Source: Areca catechu
Lineage: Eukaryota; Streptophyta; Magnoliopsida; Arecales; Arecaceae
DNA length: 64,000 nucleotides
Assembly: GCA_021397845.1 (NCBI GenBank)
Contig: CM038040.1
Location: forward strand, 22,758,315 to 22,822,314
Direction: 5' to 3'
Part shown: piece by piece, positions 20,850-31,948 of the stretch
Numbering within the stretch: position 1 is the first letter of the stretch
Layout: every line of letters starts with the position of its first letter
Notes under the pieces: model-generated
The model's input: the letters and a program-made list of their open reading frames with translations, nothing else
The model's database searches: none
Told to the model about the DNA's origin: nothing
Program-made: the position numbers and the translations under genes

Positions 20850-21733
20850 GACAGAAATGGCTAAGATCAAAATATTAAACAACACCAATTATGTATATCG
20901 GAAGGTATGCATCAAATCTTATTTGATTGAATAAATTTTGTGGGAGACCGTGGATGGGCAAGATATAATAAAGCTACCTAAAACTTTAGAAACACAATTC
21001 TTGCTCTTCTAACGAACATGGATGGCAATACTTTTCAATATATTCAAGGTATAGAGAAGCCAAAAAAAAGGTATTGAATATTCTTACTACTCTCCGCTCA
21101 AATAAGGCTCGGTTTCAAATTTTGGAAAACAAGATTCATGCTCTCAAACAAGGTAATCTTATAAAATATTAATATTATTTAAAGGAAAAAAATTGTTTGA
21201 TGAGCTTAATATACTTGATCCAAATTCTTGTTATGATAAAAATAAACAGCATAGATTATTAGTTCATAGTTCGAATAAATAATATAGCACCTATATGCTA
21301 ACTATCTCTGGTTTGGCACAATAATCTATATTAGTAGAGTTGGAAAACATACTTATTAATCTAGAAGCACTTAATATTCAAATGCATTATTTGACAATAT
21401 CTCTTTAAAAAGAAAAGGTTTTATTTTATGGTTGTAAAAAAAAAAAAGTGGAATAATAATTTTAAAAATTTAGAAAAAAAGGTTAGTTAAGAATCTAGAA
21501 AGGATAAAAGTTCTAATCATAAGAAAATTATAAATTCAAAGGGAATTGTCATGTATGTAAAAATTTTGGTCACGAAATTTAAGATTGTAGGATGAAGCTC
21601 AAACAATCTGATGTCGCATTTTCTACATTAGAGCATGGGGCAGAAAAAGAAACTAGTAGTTGAGCTCTTACCACTACTATTGTGAATTCTAATCTTGATA
21701 GTCAATATGTATGTATTTCTATAATTTCTCATG
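20850..21733 (+). pseudogene. Copia gag remnant
   Basis: Reads MTEMAKIKILNNTNYVYRKV, then broken gag sequence, KLFDELNILDPNSCYDK-like text and a zinc knuckle near 21548 (CHVCKNFGHEI, a stop, then DC). Multiple stops and frameshifts. It is cut at 21733 by the CACTA terminus, and protease, integrase, RT and 3' LTR are not found anywhere in the window. Confidence 0.75.
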
Positions 21734-22975
21734 CACTACAAGAAAAACCAGTTTTAGCAACCGATTTTGCAACAAATTTTTTTGGTTATATTTGTGACCG
21801 ATTTTGCAACCGATTTTTTTGTTATATTTGTAACCGATTTTGCAACCGATATATTTTCTGAATAATTTAGCAATCGATTTAAATTGGTTGCAAATTCAGT
21901 TGCAAAATTTTCATGTTACAACCGATTTTGCAACCGAAATAGAAATAGATTTATTTTTTTTTTAAATTAATATTTAAAAATTTAGCAACCAAAAAATTTG
22001 GTTGCAAATTTCAAAAATAATAAAATTAAATTTAAAAACTGATTTAGTAAACAAAAAATTGGTTGGAAAAGTTTAATGATAATTAAAAAAAATTATTTTT
22101 TTTAAAATTTTGTAACTGATTTTTTGGTTGCAAAATATTATTTAAATTTAATTTTATTATTTTTGAATTTTGCAACTGAGTTTTTTGGTTGCTACAAAAT
22201 TATAATTATAAAAATTTTCTAATTTTTTTTAATTTTGAAACCGATTTTTTGGCTGTAAGTTTTTTTAAAAAATTAATTTTATTATTTATGAATTTTGCAA
22301 CCGAATATTTCAGTTGCAAAAAAATTATAAATATATAATTTTTTAATAATTTTTATTAAAAATTTTTGCAACCAATTTTTCAGTTGCAATTTTTTTATAT
22401 ATAAATTTAGTTTTTTTAAAATTAGCAACCGAAAAATCGGTTGCTAAAGAAATGATAATTATTAAATTTTAGAAATTTTTTTAAATATTTGTAACCGATT
22501 TTTTGGTTGAAAAATTTAAATTAAAATCAATTTTAATTTTTTTAAAAAATTTGCAACCAAAAAATTGGTTGCAAAATTTTTGATAATTATAAGAATTTTT
22601 AAAGTTTTTTTATAAATTTTTGCAATCAATTTTTTGGTTGCTAATTTTAATTAAAAATTAATTTTAATTTTTTAAAAATTTGTAACCAAAAAATCGGTTG
22701 CAAAATTTTTGATAATTATAAGAATTTTTAATTTTTTTAAATATTTGCAACCAATTTTTTGGTTGCAAAATTTAAATTTAAATTAATTTTAAATTTTTTA
22801 AAATTTGTAACTGAAAAACTGGTTGCAATTTTTTTGATAATTATAAAAAATTTTTAATTTTTTTTATAAATTTTTGCAACCGATTTTCGGTTGCTAATTT
22901 TAATTTAAAATTAATTTAATAATTCTTGAATTTTGCAACCGAAAAATCGGTTGCAATATATATATTTTTTAAATG
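21734..22975 (+). repeat. CACTA 5' terminus and subterminal repeats
   Basis: After the terminus, GCAACCGATTTTT and its complement AAAATCGGTTGC recur every 20-120 bp on both strands, at least 25 times, often as adjacent inverted pairs such as AACCGAAAAATCGGTTGC. In CACTA elements such motifs are the binding sites of the TNP1-type protein. Confidence 0.85.
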
Positions 22976-23019
22976 CGGATTTATCTGGGACGTTTGATTA
23001 AATCGGACGGCTGATGGCT

Positions 23020-23575
23020 ATTAGGGTAAACAATTTTAACCTATCGTTCGGGTGCCCTAGGGGCCTTCTCCCGTCCAGTCGCCTCTCGCTCGTTCACCCC
23101 CCTCCAGCACTTCCCCCTCTGGCGCTCCCTCCTTCGGCCCTCCCCCCTACGGCGAACAATGACGGTGGCCCTCCCCCTGATGGCCTGCGGCTCCTCATTC
23201 GGGTGCCCTAGCCCCCTTCTCCTGTCTTGCCGCCTCTCGCTCGCCCCCCCCTCCGGCCCTCCCCCCTTCGGCCCTCCCCCCTACTGTGAACGTCGGTGGT
23301 GGCCCTCCCCCTGATGGCCAACGCCTCCCCCTCGACAGTCTGCAATGCCTCAACTTGTGCCTTAGCCCCCTTCTCCCGTCTAACCGCCTCTCGCTCGCCC
23401 CCCCTCCGATGCTCCACCCTCCGACACTCTCCCCTATGGCAAACGCCGATGGCGGCCCTCCCCCTAACGGCCTACGGCGCCTCGTTCGGGTGCCCTAGCC
23501 CCCTTCTCCCGTCCAGCCGCCTCTCATTCGCCCCCCCTCCGGCGCCCCCCCCTCCGGCCCTCCCCCCGTTGGTAT
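23020..23575 (+). repeat. GC-rich ~145-bp tandem repeats
   Basis: Near-identical blocks starting TTCGGGTGCCCTAG at 23048, 23197 and 23485, with a diverged one near 23345. Each holds TCTCGCTCGCCCCC, CTCCGGCCCTCCCC and a GCGAACG..GGTGGCCCTCCCC segment. Proline-rich open frames here follow from CCT/CCC content and are not called as genes. Confidence 0.8.
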
Positions 23576-24614
23576 GTTTTTTTTTTAAAAAAAATAATTT
23601 TTAAATTTTGGTTTTGATTATGCCAAATTAATTTTAATTTTTAAATATTGGTTTTAATCACTTGTTAATCACTTGAGCTAGAGTATCCTACAGTGTCTGA
23701 TTTGTTTTCCTAGAAAGTCTTTAAAGTTGTGTCACATTTATGCTGGTCATTATCTATCAGGATTTATGTATATTGATTGCAACCTACTTCGTCCATATCT
23801 TTATTTGCAAATATGCCATATAAGCAAAAGAGAACTTGACAACCTCATGTATAATGTATTGGAAAATTGAGATTGATTGTGAACGTTGGAATAGTTTTGA
23901 TCTTGCTCCACGTCCTACATAGTATCCCTCACCATAACAATGCAAGCATCAACAACGCAAGTTGATATCCTTCTTCTTTTTTTTTTTCCTTTTTTTTTTT
24001 TGGATGAATGAAGTTGGGGAACAATCTAATTAATCCATGATATTTATTTATACATAGGGGATGTTATGTTACTAGTTGATATCTTTCTTGGCCAAACAAT
24101 TTTAGCTTAGCTCTTTGGCATGTCCCCACACATGTAAATGATATAAATTAAATATGAAGCCCAACAGTGGCATCTCTAATATTAAACAATTTTAGTTTTT
24201 TTTTTTTTTTGAGACTCAGACAGCAGGGAGAAGACCAAATAAAGCTTGAATTGTTTTAAAACACTCTGCATTACCTGTTTTGCTCAACTGTGAAGAGGTT
24301 CAACCATTTATCGAGTAAGCTTAAATAATCATTGATGCATAATTATTAAAACCTATATCGATTATTGAAATACTAACTCTGAAAAAATCTTGGTTTCAGA
24401 ATTTTTAGCGAGCAATTACGACTTTCGACACCAAATATAAGTACCCCAGAAATTGATTCTAGTATTGCATCTGACTTTTCACATTGGTTTGTCTTTTGTA
24501 AGTGCTTTTTTTGAAATGTGGTGTATGTCTATCAAATTATGTTATATCGATGCTTGATGGCATTCATGCATTTTTGTTATATCGTGTGTAGGTTCATAAT
24601 CCACAGAGTCAAGT
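23576..24614. other. CACTA interior without recognisable genes
   Basis: AT-rich DNA with T-runs at 23972-24001 and 24196-24211. I see no transposase DDE core; the TNP2 catalytic domain expected between the 5' repeats and DUF4216 is absent or has decayed beyond recognition. Confidence 0.5.
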
Positions 24615-25323
24615 AAACAATCAATATTTCCATGATTTGGCATGGGGTCCAAAAAGAAAGGTTCTTACATGGCAGACATATTTTGTCAACCATTATAAGC
24701 TTCACACAGATGAATGGAGTGGCTATAAAAAAATAATTAATAGTGGAGTATGCGTCAAAGGTTCAGAACAAGCTGCAGACCATAATTATTACTATGGCAT
24801 AATTAAGAAAATAATTCAAGTAGAATATCCTGGCCACCCAATGAAATAGGTAGTGTTATTTAATTGTGAATGGTTTGATACGGTATTGAATCGTGGCATG
24901 AAAGTGCTTAAGGATTACGGGATCGTTGAGATGCGGCACAATAGAAGGTATTTAAGATATGATTCCTTTATAGTTGCACAAAAAGTGATTCAGGTGTATT
25001 ATCCACCATATCCTGAGAAGTTAAGGGACAAGCAACATTGGTGGGTTGTAATTATGACTAAACCGAGACGTACTGTGGATCATTGATATACAATTGAGGT
25101 TGCTTATCAAGAGGATACAATATCTCATATGAATAGTGTATCGCGTGATAATACAGTTGAAAATTTAGTCGACAACGACTATATTTTTGAAGAAGTTGAC
25201 AGAATCGTCGATACGAATTTGAACATAGATGATGAAGATGAAGGAGAGGATGACGATTTTGATTCTAGCCAAGAGGATGACACCGAGCATGACCAACATG
25301 AAAGTTTTTCTGATGATGAATAG
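24615..25323 (+). pseudogene. CACTA transposase C-terminal (DUF4216) remnant
   Basis: The first frame (to 24849) has KVLTWQTYFVNHYKLHTDEW and SGVCVKGSEQAADHNYYYG, then IIQVEYPGHP. After one stop it continues VVLFNCEWFDTVLNRGMKVL, FIVAQKVIQVYYPPYPEKLR and HWWVVIMTKPR, then an acidic tail (DDEDEGEDDDFDSSQEDD). This order is that of the DUF4216 region at the end of plant TNP2-type transposases. Stops at 24847 and 25084 break it. The catalytic N-terminal domains are lost. Confidence 0.8.
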
Positions 25324-25426
25324 TAATCGTATAAGCAGACCCCTAATTTTATATGTACGAACTGTATTTAATTGCTTTATCATATCATTTATGAAGTTGA
25401 CTTAAATTCTTTATATTTGTTTGTAG

Positions 25427-27185
25427 ATGGCAGATCAATCCGGAAACAGTCCTGCATCATTTGATAGGGGTCGTGGAAGGAGGCATCGTCTATCCGTTAC
25501 TATCTCATCTCCATCATCCACTATCCCACCTGCATTTTTCACTATTCCTGTGCCTCCACTCATTAGTCCCCCACATACTAATACTGCGCCATGTTCACCA
25601 GGAGGCACGTTTTCACCTTCATTATATTCAGGGCCTCCTATACATGCTATAGGCCCTATCATGTATACTATACCACCCCCTACTTATTCTACATCTCCTA
25701 CAGTCCATTCATCATATCCTCAGTTAGGATCGGCCACTATTTGTTCATCATCTCCTCATTCATCCATCGGCGCTGTTTCTTTAGCATCTCCTCATTCATC
25801 CATCGATGGCAGGGCTGTACTGATCCTAGATGGAGAGGGATAATAGTAATATTAAGTTTTAGCCTTATATCCCATGTTGAGATATTTGTGGGTTGTATCA
25901 GATTTATTGACTGACTTGAATTTTGTAGGTTTTTACCATCTCATCCAGCTACCAATGCCATTACAGTCATAATGAGGAGCCATTTTGAGGAGCCGTGGAT
26001 ATCATGGAAAAAAATACCGCACGGTGTAAAGAATATGTGGTTTGATGAGTTCAAGACAAGTAGTTTTGCTTAGATATATGTAAATTAATTTTTTATATTT
26101 TTATTGTCATTTAACCGGTTGTTGAATTCATAATAGAGGACATATCAGTTTCAGCCACCGGATGATATATGGGCACGTCATAATTTTGAAAGATGTGGTG
26201 CGGCTCGACTAAAAAATCTCCTTGCTACTGCTAGAAGAGCTATGGAGAGACCGCCATGGCTAGGAGAACTTGTATGAAATAGATTATGTGAGCACTGGCG
26301 CACTGCCCAATATCAGGAGAAGTCAGAAAAAGTAAAAGCAAATAAGGCTTCTGATACCGATGGTTTTGGTTCTTCACGTCATACATGTGGCTCTATTACT
26401 ACATCCCAGCATATATACAATTTAGTAAGCAATACAAACCGAAATCTTTAATATATTTACAATTCATATTAATAAAATATCTTGTTCTACGAGATACAGA
26501 CTTCGAAGACTGGTACCGTGCCTTCTCCATCTTAGCTATTTATTCATATCCATCAGAGGAAGGATAAGACATGGATTGACAGGAGATCAGAGCATATTTG
26601 CGTAAGTTAAATTTTTAAGTTATTCTAATTTTTTTTATACTAACTGAATTAAATTAATTTCAGTTTGAATTTAGACGTAACATGGAAGAGGCACAAAGTC
26701 AAAGCAGTGCTGATTCTAGCCAGTAGCAAACTCCTCCATCAAAATTGGATGTATGGATTCGTACTACTGGTGGAAAGAAGAAAGGAAGAGTGTATGGGCT
26801 AGGATTAGAGTCCACTGCATTGATGCCAACATCAAAATTTCCAGGACAATCTTCATTCCCTATACAATGGTTGAATAGTAAAGAATTCCAGGAGCAAGTA
26901 CGGAAGCAAGTTGAAATTGAAGTCAATGAAGTAAATGCTCGAGTACAAGCTGCCGAGCAAAAAAGGGATGAACTGCGGAGGCGAGTTGAACACAATGAAC
27001 GAATGTTGCAGGAGATATTAGCCAACATAAATTTTCAGCCTGCAGCAACTCCTGCAACTCATGCTTTTAGTGGTAATCCTTCGCAACGAACTGGAGTAGA
27101 TGCTTATCAGATGTATCATGCACAAGGATCACAGCAGGGCGAAGAGGAGGATGACGATGAGGAGGACGAGGACGAGGAGGAATAG
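25427..27185 (+). pseudogene. Transposase_24 / TNP1-like protein gene of the CACTA element
   Basis: Separate exon-like frames read MADQSGNSPASFDRGRGRRH with a Pro/Ser-rich tail (25427-25840), RSHFEEPWISWKKIPHGVKN (about 25930-26072), PPDDIWARHNFERCGAARLK and ATARRAMERPPWL (about 26140-26275), HWRTAQYQEKSEKVKANKAS (26288-26400), and a long 3' exon with DVWIRTTGGKKKGRVYGLGL, a coiled coil (EFQEQVRKQVEIEVNEVNAR) and a Glu/Asp tail (26690-27185). This matches the plant Ptta/En/Spm family. Intron-like gaps contain GT and AG. One stop at 26276 suggests decay, though splicing could remove it. It could still produce a DNA-binding protein. Confidence 0.75.
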
Positions 27186-27214
27186 GAGCATTAGCATATT
27201 ATTCATATTACTTT

Positions 27215-27390
27215 GCTCCACTGATTACTCTTATATATTTTGCATTATATTATGAACTGCACCTCTTGTTATCGTTATTTGTTTAGCTTTGTATTATGAT
27301 TACTCTTATATGTTTTGCATTATATTATGAACTGCACCTCTTGTTATCGTTATTTGTTTAGCTTTGTATTATGAACTGCACCTCTTCATG
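27215..27390 (+). repeat. ~76-bp tandem repeats
   Basis: GCATTATATTATGAACTGCACCTC-type blocks (shared core TATGAACTGCACCTCTT) occur at about 27250, 27325 and 27368, with GTTATCGTTATTTGTTTAGC between them. Confidence 0.8.
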
Positions 27391-27410
27391 TTTGACACAT
27401 TTGTTATATT

Positions 27411-27945
27411 TTTGTTGTTTTATTGTGCATTTTCATGGATTCCCTCCTCTTATTTCATGCAGTTAGAGACTGTGATGAGTTGCCTTGGTATCTTCGTGAT
27501 GCTTCAAATGCTGAAAGTGTATGCTGGATTGGACCATTTTGCATGGATCTAAATGGTGTTGCAAATTTGGATGGCTTGCTCTTTTTGCAAGCAACCATTT
27601 GCTGCCTTAGACCCTTCTCAATGTACAAAAAGAGGCAACCCTGAGCTTCTGAATCTTATTGTTTGAAAGTTTGGTTCAATTTTTGTTGTTTTATTATGCA
27701 TTTTAAATTTCATGGATTTTCTTTTGTTACCTACGGCTAGCGGCTGTGATGAGTTGCCTTGGTATCTTCGTGATGCTTCAAATGCTGAAAGTGTATGCTG
27801 GATCAGACCATTTTGCATGGATCTAAATGGTGTTGCAAATTTGGATGGCTTGCTCTTTTTGCAAGCAACCATTTGCTGCCTTAGACCCTTCTCAATGTAC
27901 AAAAAGAGGCAATCCTGAGCTTCTGAATCTTATTGTTTTTCATTA
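27411..27945 (+). repeat. 274-bp tandem duplication
   Basis: The block containing GAGTTGCCTTGGTATCTTCG, GGTGTTGCAAATTTGGATGG and CTCAATGTACAAAAAGAGGC occurs twice, offset by 274 bp (for example GTTGCAAAT at 27558 and 27832), with only a few differences. Only the copies' similarity is notable; the short open frame in each is not supported as a gene. Confidence 0.9.
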
Positions 27946-28283
27946 AATCTGATGATTAATTACAGTGTTCAAGTTATGACTTATAGAATTTTTTGCCTGT
28001 TTTAGCTTCATTTGAACTCGGTATTCAATTCCAGTTAAATCCATTTGATGTATGTAGCTGTTATTTTTGGATAATTGGATGTGATTGAACCCTTGAAATG
28101 AATATCTACTTTGTGCCTAAGCTGTCTAATGGATGCTTTATATGCTGCCATTGTGCCTAATGGATGCTTTATACTTCTCAGCTGTCTGTGATAAATTTAT
28201 AAAATTCAGGAAAAAAAATTATTTTTCATAATTTTTTTTATAATTATTCAATTTTAGCAACCGATTTAGTAACCCATTTTTTT
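27946..28283 (+). other. CACTA 3' remnant
   Basis: AT-rich DNA with a 19-bp repeat GTGCCTAA..TGGATGCTTTAT (28117, 28155) and a single subterminal motif AGCAACCGATTTAGTAACC (28257). The terminal CACTA end is missing. Confidence 0.6.
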
Positions 28284-28339
28284 TATTATGGAACATTTTC
28301 CTAAGGCCAGAGGCTATCATTTTTCTGTTGACCATTGAT

Positions 28340-28785
28340 TAAGGAACATTGATTATGGTTCTCGTTGCCCATGTTGAGTGTATCGATATTCGAACGGTCG
28401 TATCCCCATGCGCCCCAGGTTCTGCCATATCCTTCCTTTTTGAGAGGGAGCCATTAATGCCATCACCGTATGATGAAGATTATTCTGGATTTGAAGTGCC
28501 GGCGGTTGCCATCCCCAAGAGTAGTTATTGGTGATCATACCGCTCCCGAGCGGTCACCTGGAGTTTAGAGGCATCACTTCAACACGTGGCATCCTTTGGT
28601 GCGTCTGGGAAAGGGCGTGGAGCACATTTTCCTGTGGCCGTTCGTGGGTGTAAGGTCCTTATGAATAGGGCCCTGTTTTTTTCTGTCAAAGGCCATCGCA
28701 ATTTCAGACCCCCATTTTGGAAGTTTCCCTTCTTTCTCCAATGTCCTAGCGGAATGAAGTTTAGCATTTCCGAACTTTAGAAGGC
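28340..28785 (+). pseudogene. 5' part of the Tat antisense ORF, broken
   Basis: On the strand opposite to gag-pol, pieces read KGRGAHFPVAVRGCKVLMNR and LFFSVKGHRNFRPPFWKFPF. The pattern of F-F-V-K..W.FPP.W resembles the proteins encoded antisense in Tat elements (the Pfam 'putative gypsy type transposon' group); this is a recollection of the family pattern, not a search result. Stops occur at 28532 and 28778. Confidence 0.5.
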
Positions 28786-28790
28786 GGTAA

Positions 28791-29281
28791 TGAAGAGGGC
28801 CTCCGAGGCCCTGTCTGAGGGGGAGCCCAGCTCTAAGGCTCCTCGGAGAGGTGATAACGATGACCCTCAGGGGGTCATTGCTCGTCTGGAGAGGAAAATC
28901 CGGATCTTGGAGGCCCGCCTAGTAGAGGCCAAGGCACGGGTTTAGGTCGCCGTTGCAGAGGTGGAGTCTAAAAAGAGGTTGGCGGAGGCTATCTCGGACT
29001 TCGTGGCTTCTTCCGCCTACAAGGATGAAGTTGCAAAGGCGATCCTGGATTCGTATCACCAGGGGTTTCGAGAGCATCAGGACAAGGCTTTCAAGTTCTA
29101 CCATTTGAAGGGCTTGCAAAACATCAGGCCTTCCATCCCGTTCCCTGGTCACGAATTCGATTCTGGCTTCGAAGAGGAGTCAGAGTCAGACTCCGAAGGG
29201 AACACCGGAGCCTCTCCATCCTCCTTCCAGGGCTTTGATGCCTCCCGCCGGCACGGGAAAGGACCGGCTGGCAGTCACTGA
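28791..29281 (+). CDS. Antisense ORF of the Tat element, coiled-coil region
   Basis: The frame starting MKRASEALSEGEP runs to a stop at 29279-29281 with one internal stop (TAG near 28945). It has a heptad-like coiled coil (ARLERKIRILEARLVEAKAR, then ESKKRLAEAISDF), a middle part YHQGFREHQDKAFKFYHLKG and an acidic tail EEESESDSEGN. It lies downstream of integrase and opposite to it. Function of such ORFs is unknown. The single stop and otherwise clean 160 codons suggest a recently functional reading frame, unlike neighbouring pol. Confidence 0.55.
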
Positions 29282-29289
29282 ATCTACCT

Positions 29290-29550
29290 TCCCCCTTATC
29301 TGCAATGCTCCTTGTCTTTTTTCTTTTCTCTCTCTTTTTTTTCTTTTTTTTGTAAAAATTCAAAATGAAATGAAGTTTTCAACTTCTTCCACACTTCTTC
29401 TGTGACTTGTCGTACTATGATATATCGAAGGTGTAAATTTTTCACGACATTTGGGATCTGCAAAGAGATTTGAGATCGACTAGGCCATCCCATCAAGTAT
29501 TTACTGTTGATAGGATGAGTGATATAGGTTCATTCGAGCATATTTTTGGA
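29290..29550. other. Spacer between antisense ORF and 3' repeats
   Basis: Contains a TTTTCTTTTC pyrimidine tract (29318-29352), suitable as the 3' end region of the plus-strand ORF transcript. No gene is visible. Confidence 0.5.
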
Positions 29551-29860
29551 TTTACCGTAAGGTAGGGCATCTAAGCCATCCCTGTGCCTTCCTGTCATGA
29601 TCAAGGAGGCTGTTTAGGCCCGTCCTGGTGCATCTTCAGATATACCGTAGGGTAGGCTATAGAAACCATCCCTGCGCCTTCTTTGGTGTAAGGTAGGCTG
29701 ATTAGGCCCGTCCTGGCACGTCTTCGAGTTTTCCGTAGGGTAGGTTACGTGAATCGTTCCTGTGCCTTTAATCATTTTGGTAGCCTGATTAGGCCGTCCG
29801 TTGCGCTCGTCGGGCATACCGATAAGGTGAGCGGATCAGACTCTCCTTTGTGCCGTTAGC
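29551..29860 (-). repeat. ~88-bp tandem repeats in the Tat 3' region
   Basis: Three full units and part of a fourth, with TACCGTAGGGTAGG (29555, 29645, 29733) and GATTAGGCCCGTCCTGG (29610, 29700, 29788) cores. The complement matches the 78-bp repeats at 6930-7500 (CTACCCTACG and GGGCCTGATCAGCCT), in the same orientation relative to the element. Confidence 0.8.
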
Positions 29861-29964
29861 CGATTTCTTAAATCATGACGTTCAAGCCGTTGTTGTTCAG
29901 TTGATGCAACGGGCCGTTCAGAGTTGGACAAATATGCACGAAAGATTTAGGGACCTATTTATTG

Positions 29965-31410
29965 ATAGTATTTGCGAAGGTTTTGTACATTCCACGACCG
30001 GGACAGAATTTTATCATCCAGTGTCCTGAGTCGATATGTTCCTAGATGTATGACTTCTTCGACTTGGTATGGACCTTCCCAGTTGGAAAAAAGCTTACCC
30101 TATTCTGTTGGCCTGGACACTTCTGCCCTTCGCAACACCATGTCCCCTGTGCGAAAAATTTGCTCCTTTACGCTGGAATTGTAATACTTAGCGACCTTTT
30201 GCTAGTATGTCACCATTTTCATTTGGGCCTGAAGCCTGGTGCTCGACAACAGATCCAGGTCAACTTTTCCGTGATCGGAGTTTTCAAGCTCTTCGTATTT
30301 ATCGGTTCTTAGAGATTGGAGGGAGACTTCGATAGAAAGAATGGCTTCGGTACCGTATGCCAGGTTGAACGGAGACTCGCCAGTGGCCATTTTCGAGATA
30401 GTTCTATATGCCCAAAGGACAGAGGTCAGCTCTTCTGTCCAAAGTCCTTTGGCAGCGTTCAACCACATCTTCAGACCATGGAGAATGGTCCGATTAGTTA
30501 CTTCGGCTTCTCCGTTGGACTGCGGGTGGGCAACGGAAGTCAACCTATGTTGTATATGGTACTGAGCGCAGAAGTCTTTAAACTTCGGATTATCGAACTG
30601 CCTCCCGTTGTCAGTGATTATTGTATATGGAATCCTGAATCAAAATATGATTGAGTTTTTGACAAAATTCTCAACCTTGCCCTCCGTGATTTGAGCTAGT
30701 GGTTCGGCTTCAACCCACTTTGTGAAGTAGTCAATTACCACAAGAAGAAGTTTTCTCTGCCCAGATACGGGCAGAAATGGGCCAAGAATATCCATCCCCC
30801 CTAAGCAAAAGGCCGGGAGGCTATCAGCTGGGTCAAGTGACTCACTGGTTGTCTCTAAATGTTGGCATATCTCTGGCATTGATCATATCTTTGCACGAAG
30901 TCGGCCGAGTCCTTTTGGATGGAGGGCCAATAGTATCCTTGGTGTATAATTTTATACGCTAAGGACCTGCCCCCCAAGTGATCATCACATATCCCCTCGT
31001 GGACCTCTCTCAAGGCGTAGTCAGCATCTGACAGTCCCAAGAATTTCAGCAGAGGCTGAGAGAATGATCTTTTATAGAGAGCTCCGTCTAAGATGACATA
31101 TTGAGATGCTATCCAGCGGATCTTTTTGGCCTCTGCTTTGTCTTCCGACGGTACACCCTCGTTTAAAAACTTGATGATGGGATCCATCCAGCTTGGCTCG
31201 GTCTCAATTTGGTGCACCTCCATAGCTTCTTCAGCTATAGTTGGGGCTTCAAGTTGTTCGACGAAGGTACGATCGAGGGATTCCGGGGTTATAGTGGCAA
31301 GTCGAGACAATGCATTTGCCTGGGAGTTCTCCGGTCGAGGAACATGAATGATTTCAAAGAATTCCAGTTGAGAAGATAATATTTGTATTTTTTTTAGGTA
31401 CTGCACCATG
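29965..31410 (-). pseudogene. Tat integrase domain
   Basis: Begins with the zinc-binding HHCC region (VHEGICDDHLGGRSLAYKI, then DQCQRY, where the first Cys of the pair is Tyr: RYDQC). The catalytic core follows (MDILGPFLPV, IDYFTKWVEAE, TDNG, HPQSNGEAEVTNRT), so the D, D and E residues are visible. A C-terminal part with VLRRAEVSRP and YRLRTLDD completes it. Stops and frameshifts occur near 30855, 30640 and 30200. Confidence 0.85.
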
Positions 31411-31419
31411 GTGGGGTCT

Positions 31420-31930
31420 CAGGCTTCATATTCTCCTTTAACTTGATTTACCACCAACGGGAGTTCGAAAAAGCCTGGAGTCTCTAAACTCCTAAACTCT
31501 TAGCGATCCGAAGTCTCGCAAGCAGGACTTCATATTCGACCTGATTATTTGAAGCACGGAAGGAGAACCGGAGTGCGTACTCCACTATGTGGCCGTCGGG
31601 TTCAGCCAATATAAGGCAGGCTCCACATCCAGTAGAATTGGAAGCTCCGTCCATATGGAGCACCCAAACGGACTCCGTATTCTTCGAATTTCTTTCTTCT
31701 GCTAGAGGCGCTTCGTCTTTGGACTTCCAGGTGCACTCAGCCAGAAAATCTGAAAGCACCTGGGCCTTCATAGCCGATCGGGACTGGAAGCTAATGTCGA
31801 ACTCGCTTAGTTTCACAGCCCACTTGGCTATCCTTCCTAAGATATCAGGACATCGGAGATCAGCTTTGAGGGGCTGATCGGTCAGCACCATGATGGCATG
31901 GGCATGAAAGTAAGACTGCATCGCTTTACC
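31420..31930 (-). pseudogene. Tat second RNase H (aRNH-type) domain
   Basis: Reads VWVLHMDGASNSTGCGACLI, EYALRFSFRASNNQVEYEVL and LARLRIAKSLGV. The first Asp (HMDGAS) and the Glu (VEYE) are present. This additional RNase H copy after the usual one is a hallmark of Tat elements. The upstream part, IVLTDQPLK-type to FQSRSAMKAQVLSDFLAE, links it to the first RNase H. Confidence 0.85.
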
Positions 31931-31948
31931 ATAATATTAGAGAGTAGA

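Larger units (their letters stand above)
21734..28283 (+). mobile_element. CACTA (En/Spm) transposon, 3' end missing
   Basis: The left terminus is CACTACAAGAAAAACCAG, the diagnostic CACTA end, inserted in Copia gag. About 1.2 kb of subterminal repeats follows, then a GC-rich tandem repeat, a C-terminal remnant of the TNP2-type transposase (DUF4216), a Transposase_24/TNP1-like gene and more tandem repeats. One last AACCGATTTAG-type subterminal motif occurs at 28259. The expected TTTTTCTTGTAGTG right terminus is absent; the sequence changes near 28283 into Gypsy DNA. The element is defective: the catalytic part of the TNP2 transposase is missing. Confidence 0.85.

Noticed and set aside
23014..23604. 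Proline-rich frames resembling an extensin-like protein
   Set aside because: They coincide with a GC-rich tandem repeat inside a CACTA element and lack signal peptides or SP4-type motifs.
27364..27918. Two similar short frames repeated in tandem (DELPWYLRDASNAESVCWI type)
   Set aside because: They come from a 274-bp DNA duplication; without other support a duplicated non-coding block is simpler.
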